DNA of 64,000 nt from Atriophallophorus winterbourni (Eukaryota; Platyhelminthes; Trematoda; Plagiorchiida; Microphallidae). Of this stretch, positions 36,177 through 48,902 are shown in pieces. The notes under the pieces are model-generated. The model was given only the letters and a program-made list of their open reading frames with translations. It was not told the DNA's origin and did no database searches. The stretch covers positions 62,001 to 126,000 of the forward strand of contig JACCGJ010019061.1 in assembly GCA_013407085.1 (NCBI GenBank), read 5' to 3'. How positions within the stretch are numbered: the stretch's first letter is position 1; the number at the start of each line of letters is the position of its first letter. Position numbers and translations under genes: made by a program.

Positions 36177-36393
36177 CTAAACCTCTTGTGATTTAGTCTG
36201 CTTCTTTGTCCGGTCATTAAGTTTGTCCCAATGCCCTTTGCTAATCTTCTTCCTAATATATTGCTTATTGGTCAAACGTGGCATCCAATTGAAGGTGTTA
36301 ACATATCGCTGAATCATTCCATCGATACGCCTCCCATAAGCGTCGGGTGCAAACTTTGATGAATACGTTGAAGTTGTGTTCAAACCGATCCAT
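36177..36393 (-). pseudogene. Remnant of an unidentified gene, left-arm copy
   Basis: On the minus strand an open frame contains KWIGLNTTSTYSSKFAP and ends RLTNKQYIRKKISKGHWDK, then LNDRTKKQTKSQEV and a stop at 36,177-36,179. The same frame is recognisable upstream (about 36,400-36,480; LTVRRYDKMR) beyond a TGA. The right-arm copy (40,094-40,310) has the same length and, in the last 132 bases, only five substitutions. The protein is basic, with Trp and Tyr spaced as in a folded domain. I do not recognise it. The upstream TGA is shared by both arms, so the decay began before the arms were formed, or the arms have since been homogenised. Confidence 0.4.
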
Positions 36394-37380
36394 TTCAAAT
36401 GTAATCATCTCATTTTGTCGTATCGTCTAACCGTCAATTGATGTCGTGGTATCTTGTTGACAATTTTGGACTAGTTCGGTCAACATTGTTTTGTCGTAAT
36501 ATAAACCTAGGATTTATCAAACAATATATAATTGGTTTGCTTGCAACATTATGTATTTGCTCTTGCTGACGTTGCTGCGTAATTTTGAGCTCGCACTTTG
36601 TGATATTTCTAAAACAAACGAGCCAAGGAACATATCAAAATCAGTATTCGCTAAAGTTGCCACACTGTCAACTACCGAATAATAAATAGCATTTTATCAC
36701 ATATTATGACATAAAATAACGAAAACTAATCGTTGTGTAAGAATTATTACTGAAGTTAACGCACATATTGAGAGAAATTAAATCGAAGAATCAGGATCAA
36801 ATTCGTTCTGCACATAAATAGAATGCGAAAACAGCATGGTACGGGGCATGAGGTGTGTATGTATGCAAATACGAATTGTTATTTTGCTAATTTTCCAATA
36901 AGGACTTATACATAATTTGATGACATTTTTAACTTCAAATTAACTGATGTGTATCTGCATTTTGGAGGAAATTATTAAACTCTATTGCCACGAGAGTTAT
37001 TAGATCGAAACTAATAAAATTCAAATATTTTATATCGTGGTGCAATGCTCTAAAAATGTTTCAAACAACCTGATATTCATTTCAACAAAACCGTTAGCTT
37101 TGATGAAGTAAACGCAGATAAACTTCTTTTTTTATTCTATGGTATCGAAAATGCTGCTCTTATCACGGCAATATGTTGTTGTTATCTCGAAATCCTTTCG
37201 AAATCCATCCACTTATTATACCAGCATTTATTTAAATATTCAGGGTTATGTAGAATGTTTAATTTATTTCGCATTTTTGCACACCTGCGTTTAGATGTTG
37301 GATATGCGTTACAGTCAGCAAACAAACAATTGTGTTTTTCATAAAATGACATATCGTTTTATCTAATGAAATCCCCTATG

Positions 37381-37975
37381 TTTAAATTAAATCAGCAAAT
37401 CGATTTCAGAGCAACTTGAGAACAACTTAATCTTGCCATTGTGTAATGCCTATTGTATAAAACCGGGAATTGCAGACAATTCTGGGCACTAGATCGTATA
37501 CCACGTTATATGTGTGCTACCTATGCGGAGTACTCATTACCGCTTTGAAAATCGTACATGTAATTGTTCCTGGTCATTCATAAATTTATCATAATTTGAA
37601 GCGCTGTAGGAGCTTAAATACGATAGCGATTGTTGCTAACCTTCATACTTGACATGCAACAAAAACAACATCCCATTATCAGTAATTGTGTTGAAAATGT
37701 ATCTTAAAAAATTCTCTATGAATTTAGATAAAATAATTTGAGATTTATTTCTGTGTCTTTCTTTCGAAACACGAACATGGGTAAGTCTGATAAGCATTGT
37801 ACATCCAAAATCATGAAAGAAGAACGCTTGCTATCATTAACTTTGTGAAATGTCCACGCTAATTAGGATTCATTAACTTATTATTATTGAATTTGTTTGA
37901 CAATTGAATTGATAATTGAATAGAAAAATTTATATTCATTGAATGTGTATCCATTCAATTTATTTAATTTATAAT
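37381..37975 (+). repeat. Third copy of an arm segment at the centre
   Basis: From TTTAAATTAAATCAGCAAAT the sequence follows 34,005-34,245 and then 34,824-35,170 of the left arm, in direct orientation, skipping the 578-bp insertion. It is hence inverted with respect to 41,360-41,940 of the right arm. The centre of the inverted repeat thus carries a third, shorter copy, a mark of a complex rearrangement. Confidence 0.85.
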
Positions 37976-37980
37976 TTGGC

Positions 37981-37982
<2 letters not shown>

Positions 37983-38029
<47 letters not shown>
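37983..38029. repeat. (TA)n tract at the centre of the inverted repeat
   Basis: An almost pure TA run of about 22 units directly after the third copy. AT-rich palindromic tracts can extrude cruciforms and are breakage-prone; whether this one had a part in forming the palindrome is an inference. Confidence 0.85.
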
Positions 38030-38034
<5 letters not shown>

Positions 38035-39107
38035 GATCACCGGGAGTGTTCAAGTGGTCCCTGAGTCGGGCAAAATCGAATACAGATTCGGTAGCACTAA
38101 GCCATTGACCAGCAGACATAACGACGCTAATAGGCGTTCTAAAAAAACCATAATTGAATGCGGCTGAGTCTACGAGAGTTGAGACTTAACCATGTTTTCG
38201 AAATAAGAGAAATGTAGTTCACAGTTTTTGTAGTATGGTCATCCGTCCAATAGTCACCATCAGTTTGCTGAATATCATAACAACCAAATGTATACAATGC
38301 AATCATAAATTTATTTTCGTCAAAATTCAAAAATTGTTTTGTTTTTTGTTAGTTAACTCAATTCGTGTTTGAATAACTCGTAGGCTGTCTGTATGGAATC
38401 GCTCATGACTGGAAAGAAAATGTCAAAAGATTCAGATTATATAAAAATAATCATATAAGACAACATTAATGAAACAGTATTCGGGTAACTCGAAATTGAA
38501 GAAATTAATCATAAACATCATATTTCACACGGATTTTATGATGCAACATAACTAATTTAAAAATTTGAATCTTTTCGGTAAAATCTAATGTGTCTGCTAC
38601 AAATGTGTTCCAAAGTGTGTATAAATAAAAAACCGATCTAATGAGGTGTGTACTTGACCATATAAAACAATCCACCTCTGTAAAAATTCATTTTCAAGAA
38701 ATTGTCAACCTATTTTTTAAATTCAAAACATGAACCACATTATGTAAAATTTGGACAGAGAGCCCATGTTAAAATACGTTCAAATAACAGCCACGAAATA
38801 TATTGACCTCGCCAATACGGAAAGGGGACAACTTTTCATTTTTGAGAATACTGGAGGCAATGTACAAAGAAGTAGACTCAAAGCTGAAGTAGAACGAAAA
38901 CTGATCGTGGCGTATATATATAAGATGGATATATAATATATTTATTATATATAGACATATATATATTTATAGATATATATAATATTTCAACACATACCAT
39001 TTTGCACTCATGTACTGAAAAATTATATAAAAAGGCATACGGTAAAATCAGTTGAATACAAAAGTTCTTGTATCCACGTTATTTGAAGTATAATATGATG
39101 TGTAATG
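38030..39107. other. Central spacer of the inverted repeat
   Basis: Single-copy in this window. It starts with a GC-richer stretch (38,032-38,180) with ORF fragments on both strands that I cannot assign. It then turns AT-rich, and ends with an imperfect TATATA-rich foldback at about 38,915-38,990. No gene or transposon is recognised. Confidence 0.6.
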
Positions 39108-40093
39108 CATAGGGGATTCCATTAGATAAAACGATATGTCATTTCATTAAAAAAACAATTGTGTGTTTGCTGACTGTAACGCATATCCAACATCTAAACG
39201 CAGTTGTGCGAAAATGCGAAATGAATTGAACATTCTACATAAACCTGAATATTTAAATAAATGCTGGTATAATTAGTGGATGGATTTCGAAAGGATTTCG
39301 AGATAACAACAACATATTGCCGTGATAAGAGCAGCATTTCCGTTTCATTAGAATAAAAAAGAAGTTTATCTTCGTTTACTTCACCAAAGCTAACGGTTTT
39401 GTTGAAATGAATATCAGGTTGTTTGAAACATTTTTAGAGCATTGCACCACGATTTAAAATATTTGAATTTTATTAGTTTCGATCTAATATCTCTCATGGC
39501 AATAGAGTTTAATAATTTCCTTCCAAATGCAGATACACTTCAGTTAATTTAAAGTTAAAAATGTCATCAAATGATGTATAAGTCCTTTTTGGAAAATTAG
39601 CAAAATAACAATTCGTATTTGCATATATACACACCTCATGCCCCGTACCATGCTGTTTTCGCATTCTATTTATGTGCAGAACGAATTTGATCCTGAATCT
39701 TCGAATTAATTCCTCTCAATATGTGCGTTAACATCAGTAATAATTCTTACACAACGATAAGTTTTCGTTCTTTTATGACATAATATGTGATAAAATGCTA
39801 TTTATTATTCGGTAGTTGACAGTGTAGCAACTTTAGCGAATACTGACTTTGATATGTTCCTTGGCCCGTTTATTTTAGAAATATCACGAAGTGCGAGCTC
39901 AAAATTACGCAGCAACGTCAGCAAGAGCAAACACATAATGTCGCAAGCAAACCAATTATATATTGTTTGATAAATTCTAGGTTTATATTACGACAAAACA
40001 ATGTTGACCGAACTAGTCCAAAACTGTCAACAAGATACCACGACATCAATTGACGGTTAGACGATACGACAAAATGAGATGATTACAATAGAA

Positions 40094-40310
40094 ATGGATC
40101 GGTTTGAACACAAATTCAACGTAATCATCAAAGTTTGCACCCGACGCTCATGAGAGGCATATTGATGGAAAGAATGAGCGATATGTCAACACCTTCAATT
40201 GGATGCCACGTTTGACCAATAAGCAATATTTTAGGAAGAAGATTAGCAAAGGTCATTGGGACAAACTTAATGACCGGATAAAGAAGCAGACTAAATCAAA
40301 AGAGGTTTAG
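40094..40310 (+). pseudogene. Remnant of an unidentified gene, right-arm copy
   Basis: Mirror copy of 36,177-36,393. The frame reads ERYVNTFNWMPRLTNKQYF and then RKKISKGHWDKLNDR to a stop at 40,308-40,310. It carries one more stop than the left copy (a TAA where the left has TTC-type sequence near residue 11), plus the shared upstream TGA. Between the copies, the 132-base 3' part has two silent and three amino-acid-changing differences. That count is too small to decide whether selection acted. Confidence 0.4.
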
Positions 40311-40784
40311 ATGAAGATGACTTCAAGCATGATGATTGCGTCCTGCTCTAACAACAATACACCATTACACCATTTGAATAGCATGCATAATTTGAGATAC
40401 AAATATTCATTTCTATTTTTGTCATTATAATCCAAACTGAAATATGTACATTGCAAACATTCCAGAAATGTTGTTGCCAACTACGTCTTTAAAAAAATAA
40501 GATCGTTAGATAAACGGATAATATAATTATGAGGTGAGATTTTGTAACCAAATGAGATTTGAAAAACATTTTGATTAACTTACCTAAACCATTTGGAATT
40601 TCACGAACGGTAGCTGGAAAAAAAGAATGTTTCTATTATGAGACACGGAAATTTTGGGAACATTTCGCTCAATTTTAGGGATTGATTGCTTTTGACTTAG
40701 TTTATGATTCAAAAATGCAAGCTAAATCTTAGGTTGCGCATTAAAGCGATTAAATTTGCAGTGAATTTTTTTCCAAGGTATTGC

Positions 40785-40845
40785 GGGGAAGACATGCGTG
40801 GGTTATAGTATTGACATCTATTTTGTAAATACATATTTTACGCTA
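40785..40845. other. Small right-arm-only insertion
   Basis: About 55 bases (around TGCGGGGAAGACATGCGTGG) lie between sequences that are adjacent in the left arm near 35,700. There is no visible structure. It shows the arms evolving separately. Confidence 0.5.
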
Positions 40846-42699
40846 CATACAAAATCGTTAACGTTTTCCAACACAATTTTATCGTTAGCATACAATCGCT
40901 TCGTGAATTAAAGTCTGAAAGCATCCTATGGTACTCTGCTTACGATCATCCTGTATCAGACTAGCATCAGCTATGCATATGGAGGGAAAAGGTTATTCCT
41001 GAAGTGATTCAACTTAAAATCACGATGATCTAGGGTGTAAGCACGCCAATTGTTACCGCTTCGAAATTATGGACTGCATGGCAAGTAGTTCGTTCTGAGC
41101 ACTCTTCTCTTCGGGTTTGCTTATCCTATATTACCAGAATTTCATGCAAAAATAGATGAAGTTGTCATGTCTTCATTTAAGGTGGTTCTCAAAACAGTCA
41201 TTACAGTCTATAAGAATAAGTACAATTTGAAAATATAGCATACGTATTACCGAGGTCAGATATCGTGTTAAAAGTAGATGAATTTGCGAAATATATCCTG
41301 CTGTATTCAGATAAAATAACATGAAAGTATTTTCAAATTTTTATGTGCCTGTGTGAATTTAGCCAACTTATAAATTACATAAAATGAATGGATACACATT
41401 CATCGAATATGAATTTTTTAATCAATTATCAAACAAATTTGATAATAATAAACTAATGAATCTCAATCCACGTAGACATTTTCAAATGTTAATAATAGCA
41501 AGCGATCTTCTTTATAATTTTCGATGCACAATTATTCTTAGACTTACCTATGTCCGTGTTTCGAAAGTAAGACACTGAAATAAATAACCAATTATTTTAT
41601 ATAAATTCATAGAGAATTTTGTGAGATACATTTTCAACACAATTACTGATAAAGGGATGTTGTTTTTGTTGCATGTCAAGTATGAAGGTCAACAACAATC
41701 GCATTCGGATTTTAGCTTCCACAGCGCTTTGAATTATGATAAATTTATGAATGACCAGGAACAATTACATGTACGATTTTCAAAGCGGTAATGAGTACTC
41801 CGCATAGGTAGCACACAGATATTCGTTCAAGTGCCTAGAATTGTCTGCAATTCCCGATTTTGTACATTAGGCAATACACCATGGCAAAATCAAGTTGTTC
41901 TCAAGTTGCTCTGAACTCGTTTTGCTGATTTAATTTAAACAAAAAGGAGATCTATTGAAACACGACGGTATTTATTCTTACACATGAAATAGAATCGTAG
42001 GCGTCTATTTGTTTAAAGTGATAGCTGTTTTTGTAAACTCTAACGTATTGGTAAAATATTTCATTTACAGTATATGAACACACGGATGTAGTGGAATAGT
42101 TCAACAGCAGTTCGTGTTGCATGTAAATGTGCATGTTTCTAATGTCTAACAAGAAATCATTCATCGCAAAAAGACTGTAGTTAATCGACATTTCGGCACC
42201 GTTCATTTACTGTTACACTGGACACGGAATATCAAACAATCGGCAATCACATAAGTTGAAGAATAATTTTGAAATATATCAACACGATCATTCTTGATCA
42301 TCAAACGAGATATTTATTCTTGGATTTCAATGAAGTGAAACTTAAAATCTTAATAGTTCTTATGCACTTTCGACAAACGTATTTAGAGATGTTTGAAGTA
42401 TTGTCGAGATTTTTGATGATAAGTTCGATTATTTCGTCTGATATTAAAATTACACGTGTTGAGGTGTCGAAATAACTTATTACACGTGCGAGAAATCAAT
42501 GAGACTATCTTTCCATTGTCAGTTTCACAACAACAAAAATTAGTGAGATCACGCATTTTCAGTTAACGCTATGAAACACCAAAATTGTGGACAATAGGTG
42601 TTAAGAATATAATTATGCAGATACCCTGATAGGTTGAACCCATCATAATTTGTGTACGCTTATGTAATCAAACAGGTTGTCTTAGCATTCTTATCCCAG

Positions 42700-45600
42700 A
42701 GTGGCTTATGATAGTAATTTGTTTATAACATTCCCAACATTTTAAGCCACGCGGTTCCTGAAATTACAGCGATTAGCCTAAAAGTTCAAATATGCAAATG
42801 AAGAATTTTATGTATGTCATCTGATCAGATTATTGCGATAAAAAAGCATCCAAATACATTCACTACCACGGTTTATTGTGGCTGACATAGATTTTTTCAA
42901 GAGCCAATTGCTAGTACTAATTCGTAATCATGATTCATTACACTATTTTGAAATAGTTAATAAATTTTCATGGTAGTTGATCACGACTGCCAAAGTTGAT
43001 TGAAGATTATTAACAAATTCATTTATCCAGTAATATATGTAAAGCTATGTTCGGGATTTGTATAATTTAGCTAATCATTTATTGCATAAATTATAAAGCA
43101 ACTAACTGCGCTTTGTGACAGCTCAGCCTTGAGTTTCCGTCAAATTGCACATTATGAGTACATTTCGGATGGGTCAAAATGTTTACTTTTATCTTTTCCA
43201 TCATTAGTGATAATGATACAAACTTTAATCAGATATGTTTTTTTCTGGGTAAGAAACTTGTATTGATCAACATAAAATTGTACTGCTTGAGCAGAATAAT
43301 TGAATGAATATCAGTTTAATTTTCTTGCCACGAAGTTGGGAAACTTGTTGAAAAGACAGCAAAGAATTGTGAATACTCAATGTAGTATCATTAATATGTC
43401 GAAATTAATTACGAAATAAACATACGCTTTACTGTACGGTTGTCAAAAGTCACTGAAATATTTAATTTTTCATAAATAATAGACCAAAATGGACCAATAG
43501 ACCAAAATAACCTCAGTATTTATTTAAATTTTCTAGACTTTATATTGCAAATCGCAGGAAACAGAAACTAGGAGCATTATATAGAACAGATCTGCAACTA
43601 TGAACAATGTTAATGTGCATTGTTATGTGCCAGCAGGAAGTAGATATCGATGCAGAATTTCTATAGGAATTATATTCAATGCCTGATATTTTCTATGAAC
43701 AGCAAAATATATTATGTTGAGATATTATCGCAAATAATACAACTATTGTTGATAATGTTCGGTAACGGTCTATGAACAATAAAATGAGAGAGTTTGGGTT
43801 GCATGCCAATTGTCTGATCAATCAGAACCATTGTCTCAATCTAACACAATCCAGCACGATAGGCAGTTTTAGAATACTATTTACAACATTCATGAAGTTA
43901 TACAACATAAGTTGTAGTCTCATAAATAATCCCAATTTGAAGGGCGCCGAAATTAAATATAAATAAATGTTGCATAATCACTTGATTAGTAATAAATGAT
44001 AATTTTTTTCTCATGAAAGCTCTCTAATACTCAAATGGAATGAAAAAAATAAATTTTATCACAATCAGAAATATCCTATATGAATTTTAAATGATAATAA
44101 TTCAACCGATCCAGGAGGCGATTATCTTGGCTAATGTTAATGAAAATCACGAACGCGGTTTTTATTGCATATAATCTCTCACATCTGCTTTCTATAAAAT
44201 GATAACGCCACATCTTCCTGCAGCGTTGTGAACAATCTTAAAATGAAACAACAACACCTATTTTGGCTATAATCAGTTAACAATTGGAGCCGAAATTGAT
44301 ATTATCGAACTTCATATATTTTTACACTAATTTCAAATAAGAGAGCTGTCGGGAAATTCATATATTTGCATTACTAATTTTCACGAAGTTTGCAAAATCT
44401 ATTGTGGTCCAAAACATAAGGTAAACAGATAAATGATAATAATTAATCCATTTCAGTAGGTGAACTATCAAACACAAATTGAATTGTATTATGGTTCGCC
44501 AAAAAGTTAAAAGAGTAACTTCAACGGATTCCATATACTTGATGGAATCGAAAAAAAGTAGCAATGTGTTTGCGTCTGAGATATTGTTACAAAGGTTCTA
44601 TTACCCACCTAAAAAAATAATCATTGAAATCAGTGAATACGATATTCGACTTGTGTGAAAAATTACTCTTTTATTAAGAACTAGAAAGTTGAAGAAAAAA
44701 TATTCACAGATCCACTGAGGTTCAAGATATAATCACATTTTCATGCGAACGGAAATACAACCGAAAGTTCAACTTTTGTTGATAGTTCACTGATGAAATG
44801 TTGTAACAAGCATCAATACTTTAGTCCACATAAAACAAAATTAGCTTGGTAATATACACTGTTAATGGTTGCCATCATATAATTAAAAAAAATCTGCCAC
44901 ACGTGACGAAATTGAATATGCTTTGAAGATCATTTGCTTGAAGAACTGGTGCTTTGTAAGCAGCTTAGCATCTTTGAACGATAAATGTGTTCAAGCCGAA
45001 ATTGATACGCGTACCATTATTAACGATGAAAAAACATTTCAGCTTTCCGTCTAATGATGATGCTTTTTTGAGAAGTTGACCGAAATCTTACAACGATCGT
45101 TCAAAGGACCTTCACATATAAGAAAAACATGAATAAGCTTCCCGAACAGATCGACAATCACAAAATCTCCCTCGCTATGCAAACTGATTATGCGAAAAAC
45201 AAGTAAATCTTCGTTCGTAACGGCATATATTCGACGTATGGTAAGAAAATTAGCTATGCTAATGTGTAAAATCTACCGATCTAGCTGAACAAATTTGTTG
45301 TGAAAAGTCAAGCATTACGTTTCTAGCACATTTCATCGAAATTTGTGTGAACTGAGAGAGTGACTTAGCTGTGACACATTTTTGAAATCACTAAAGCAAT
45401 AGTAATGAAAATTTTGGAACCAAACCTAGGTATCTGAAATGGATCACTTTGCCGACATCAGCAAGTACTTAAGCAGCCTAATTAAAATCAACAGATATAT
45501 ATTTTTATTTATGTATGTCGTTTATCTATTCGATTTATTTGGAATACTTTAATGTATGTATTGTATGGCTTAGATGTGAAACGATAAACAAATCAAATGT

Positions 45601-46600
45601 CGGTACTAGTCCAGTATTTTTCGAGGAAGGAAATTAATTTTATCAGCAATCTATGATTGAACCTACCTGTTTCATGTATTGGACCAACGTCTAACATATA
45701 TGGTTAAGAAAAATTCAAAAATAATTTCGAAAAGAATTGAGCATTAAAACAAAATTAATACATTATTGCGTGTGTACATCATGTTCAAATAAATCAATTG
45801 TAGCAACATTACTGGGTAGATGTTCAAGGATTTCCCTTAACTAAAATACTCGTAATGACATGAAATTTGTTTCTAACTAACATAGAGTGGAACGACTACG
45901 TTCGTGGTTGTAGTATTGAAATTGATTTAATTAATAAGGTTTTGCAAGCATCGAAGATTGTGTATTTTACACTGTTGTTCACGCGAAAAATTAGTTGAAC
46001 ATTTTCACTTCATACCATAAAATACTGCGTATGGCAATAATCTACACCGCGACGCTCGGATCCTGTGCAAGTTATTGCCTGGATTATTACATGGAGATCA
46101 ATAAAATATGTTTTATCTCCAGTTTACTCATTTACATACATAAGTTTCACAAGCGAAACATTAGAATCGTCAGACCTGTAATGGAATATTTAATCCACGA
46201 CTGAGAATCATTGCCGACTGAGGATTTAGAACTACATGACAAGTAATTTATTAATTTGATTTTGTTCTGCTTTGATCACCCTACGAACTAAATCACAGAC
46301 CCTCGGAATCCTTCAAAGTTATTGCTTCAAAGTTCGATGAATACAGTAGGAGATATATGCGCTATGTGACTGTACCATTTATTTCTTCGAAGGTCACATG
46401 TTTTTACTCCAGGTACATCGTCACCTTGTCGTTTAGTTCCGGCTTCTTGCATTTTCAGAGATGCAAATGTGAGTTTTGTTTGATCAGCATGTGTTTCGTT
46501 CACAATGAGTTTAATCATTATAATTATTAGTAATTTATATCCTTCTGATCACAGCTGAATCAAAGTTGCCCAAAGTTGCTGAATGGTTTTTGATCCAGAC
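42700..46600. other. Right-arm non-coding sequence, no gene recognised
   Basis: Mirror of 27-33 kb without the MULE; the empty MULE site is at about 43,185-43,200. The ORFs here are shadows of those in the left arm, with changed lengths. Confidence 0.5.
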
Positions 46601-46749
46601 CGTGTCGGTTATACTTAAAACAGTATCACAACTACTGTTTATTAGTCTACTTGCGTGTATGACTTTGTTATTGGCCTCCGTCGGTCGATATCGACCATGG
46701 ATATAGATGACATCGCATGAATTTCATGTTTTTTTAAACTTTTTTAATG

Positions 46750-48444
46750 ACTAAACAGTCCGATTCGGGAGGAACAATCTCTCCCGCAGCGCTTACAACG
46801 ATAGTCAGAACTCTGTTGTATTGCACCCGTTGCACGCCGGCGGCGTGATCTGCATTCAGCAGCCAGGAGGTGTATTTGCTCCTCCCCGGCTTGCAGTCGA
46901 CGCTTCACAGAATGGCTCCAAAGTGAGCGGTCAAGAGCATGTTCTTCCCATCATTCGGGGTCAATGTCCAAAGCTTTCATATCTCTTTTGCGAACATCTC
47001 TGTACCGCAAGTGCGGTCTGCCCAATGGTCGACTTCTTGATTGCAACTCACCGTAGAGTAGATCTTCCGTAATACGAACATTTTATATTCTATAGAAATG
47101 ACCAAGCCACCGCAGGCGGCGCTGACGTAAAAGGGTGAACATGCTGTGTAGACCAACTTTTGGAAGCACTTCAGCTTTAGTCATTCTGTCCATCCACGAT
47201 ATGTTCAAGATACGACAGATGATTCGTAGATGAAAAGCATTCAGCTTCGTTTCGTGTCTTGCGTGGGTGGCTCAGGTTTCACTGCCGTATAGTAAAGCAC
47301 TTAGTACGCACGCGCTGTATAATATCACATTTGTCTTTACAGTTAGCTTGCGGTTAACCCGAACATGAGAGTTTATTCGGGACAAAATGACAGCTGTTCT
47401 GCCAATCTGCTTATCAATCTCCGTGTCTAGCGAGAGGTTATCCGCAATGGTTGATCCAAGATATGTGAAATGATGTTCTGGTTCGAGCTGACAGTTTTCA
47501 ACAGTGAGGATTGGTGGCGATACAGTCCATTGAACAAGGACTTCGGTCTTGCTCATGCTGATTGTTAGGCCAAAGTCTTTGCATGCCGACGAAAAACAGT
47601 CCATTAGTGACTGAAGGTTCAATTGGCAGTGAGCAAGGAAGGCTTCATCGTCGGCAAACCACAGGTCACGGATCATCACATCCCGTACTTCGGTTTGTGC
47701 TCACAACCTGTTCAGGTTAAAAAGCTTGTCATTAATTCGCGTGCGTATGTAAATGCCTTCTGTTCTCGTCCTAAAAACGAGCTTCATAGGCAGAGCGAAA
47801 AAAATGCCGAACAGCGTGGTAAAAAGAACACACCCTTGTTTGACGCCTTGGTGAATTTTAAATGCTTCCGAACTGCAACCGTTGAAATAGACTGAGCCCT
47901 TGATGCCTGAGTGGAACGAAATAACGAGTCTGAGCAGCCTTGGGAGGCAGTCTATCAGATCAAGCATTTTGAAAAGACCCTCCCTGCTGACGTGGTCAAA
48001 TGCTTCAGTTAAATCAATAAAAACATCATATAATGGCATACGCTGTTCCCGACACTTTTCTTGAAGTTGTCTCAGGGAGAAAATCATGACAACGGTTGAT
48101 CTTCCATCGCGGGAGCCACATTGAGATTCGGAGTTAATTATATCCGCTGAAACTTGCAGCCGGATCTGTAAGACTTCAGCAAACAATTTGCCTACAACAT
48201 TCAAAAGGGAGATTCCTCTGTAATTGTTGCGGTCGCCTCTGTCACCCTTATTCTTAAATAGCGTGGTGATCTTTGTGTCTTGCATCTCTTGTGGGACACC
48301 CCTCTCCTGCCAGCACTGAAAAAGAAACTGGTGAAAGGGCTGCAATAATGCTGCTCCAGGGGCCTTCCCATTAGCTAAGCGGCCAAATGTCTTATTAAGC
48401 TCATCAAGAGTATGAGGGGTATCTAGATATTCAATGATCGGCAC
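46750..48444 (-). pseudogene. Reverse transcriptase of the RTE-like element
   Basis: The frame opens at 48,444 with MPIIEYLDTP and carries RLANGKAPGA, KNKGDRGDRNNYRGISLL, a DVFIDLTEAFDHVSREGL block (first catalytic Asp), and HQGVKQGCVLFTTLF. An in-frame TGA at 47,701-47,703 interrupts it. The same frame resumes with MIRDLWFADDEAFLAH (catalytic FADD at about 47,647-47,658), SMSKTEVLV, HHFTYLGSTI and LLYGSET, then decays towards the knuckle near 46,760. Relative to the endonuclease, the frame has shifted somewhere between 48,699 and 48,444. The intact enzyme copies element RNA at the nicked target. Confidence 0.85.
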
Positions 48445-48902
48445 CCGTTCGACATTTTCGAGTTCCTGAGTTAGAACCGTACTGTTACTAGTGTTGAGGG
48501 AGGAGAAGTGCTATACCCATGTTTCCATCTGTTGAGTTTTGTCGACAATCGGCTTACCAGATAAAGACTTAATGGGAGTTTTGGGCCAATGGCTGTCTTG
48601 ATCCCACCATACATAGTGTGTAAATTGCCGGTATCATCAGCTTTTTGGACATTGAGGCTAACTTCAGTCCAATAGTCGTTTGCACAACGCCTAGAAGCCT
48701 ATTGGACCTTATTTCTTGCTGCTTTTAGAAGACGCAAGTTTTTATCTGTTGGCATACCTTTAAACCTCAAGAATGCTGAGCGTTCCTCATCCAGCACAGC
48801 AGTCAACTCAGACGCGTTTGCTTCGAAGCAGTCGCTCGTTCGAGCTTTCTGCTGACCAGAAGTGGAAAGTGCGACTCGACATATGCAGCTTTTTATCAAT
48901 TC

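Larger units (their letters stand above)
16870..37380 (+). repeat. Left arm of a giant inverted repeat
   Basis: Read backwards and complemented, this arm matches 39,108-62,440 in collinear order at every point I checked. The pairs are 16,900-17,130 with 62,165-62,430; 18,650-19,100 with 59,250-59,660; 19,870-20,090 with 58,380-58,600; 22,010-22,320 with 56,080-56,460; 24,890-26,340 with 51,080-52,560; 27,160-27,400 with 46,200-46,520; 29,030-29,870 with 43,740-44,570; 33,720-33,992 with 41,952-42,230; and 35,830-37,380 with 39,108-40,680. A 130-base inner sample (37,250-37,382) has 9 differences. Outer samples are visibly more diverged. Private insertions in this arm: the MULE at 30,417-32,710, a 578-bp segment at 34,246-34,823, and an expanded TA tract at 19,203-19,239. 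Confidence 0.93.
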
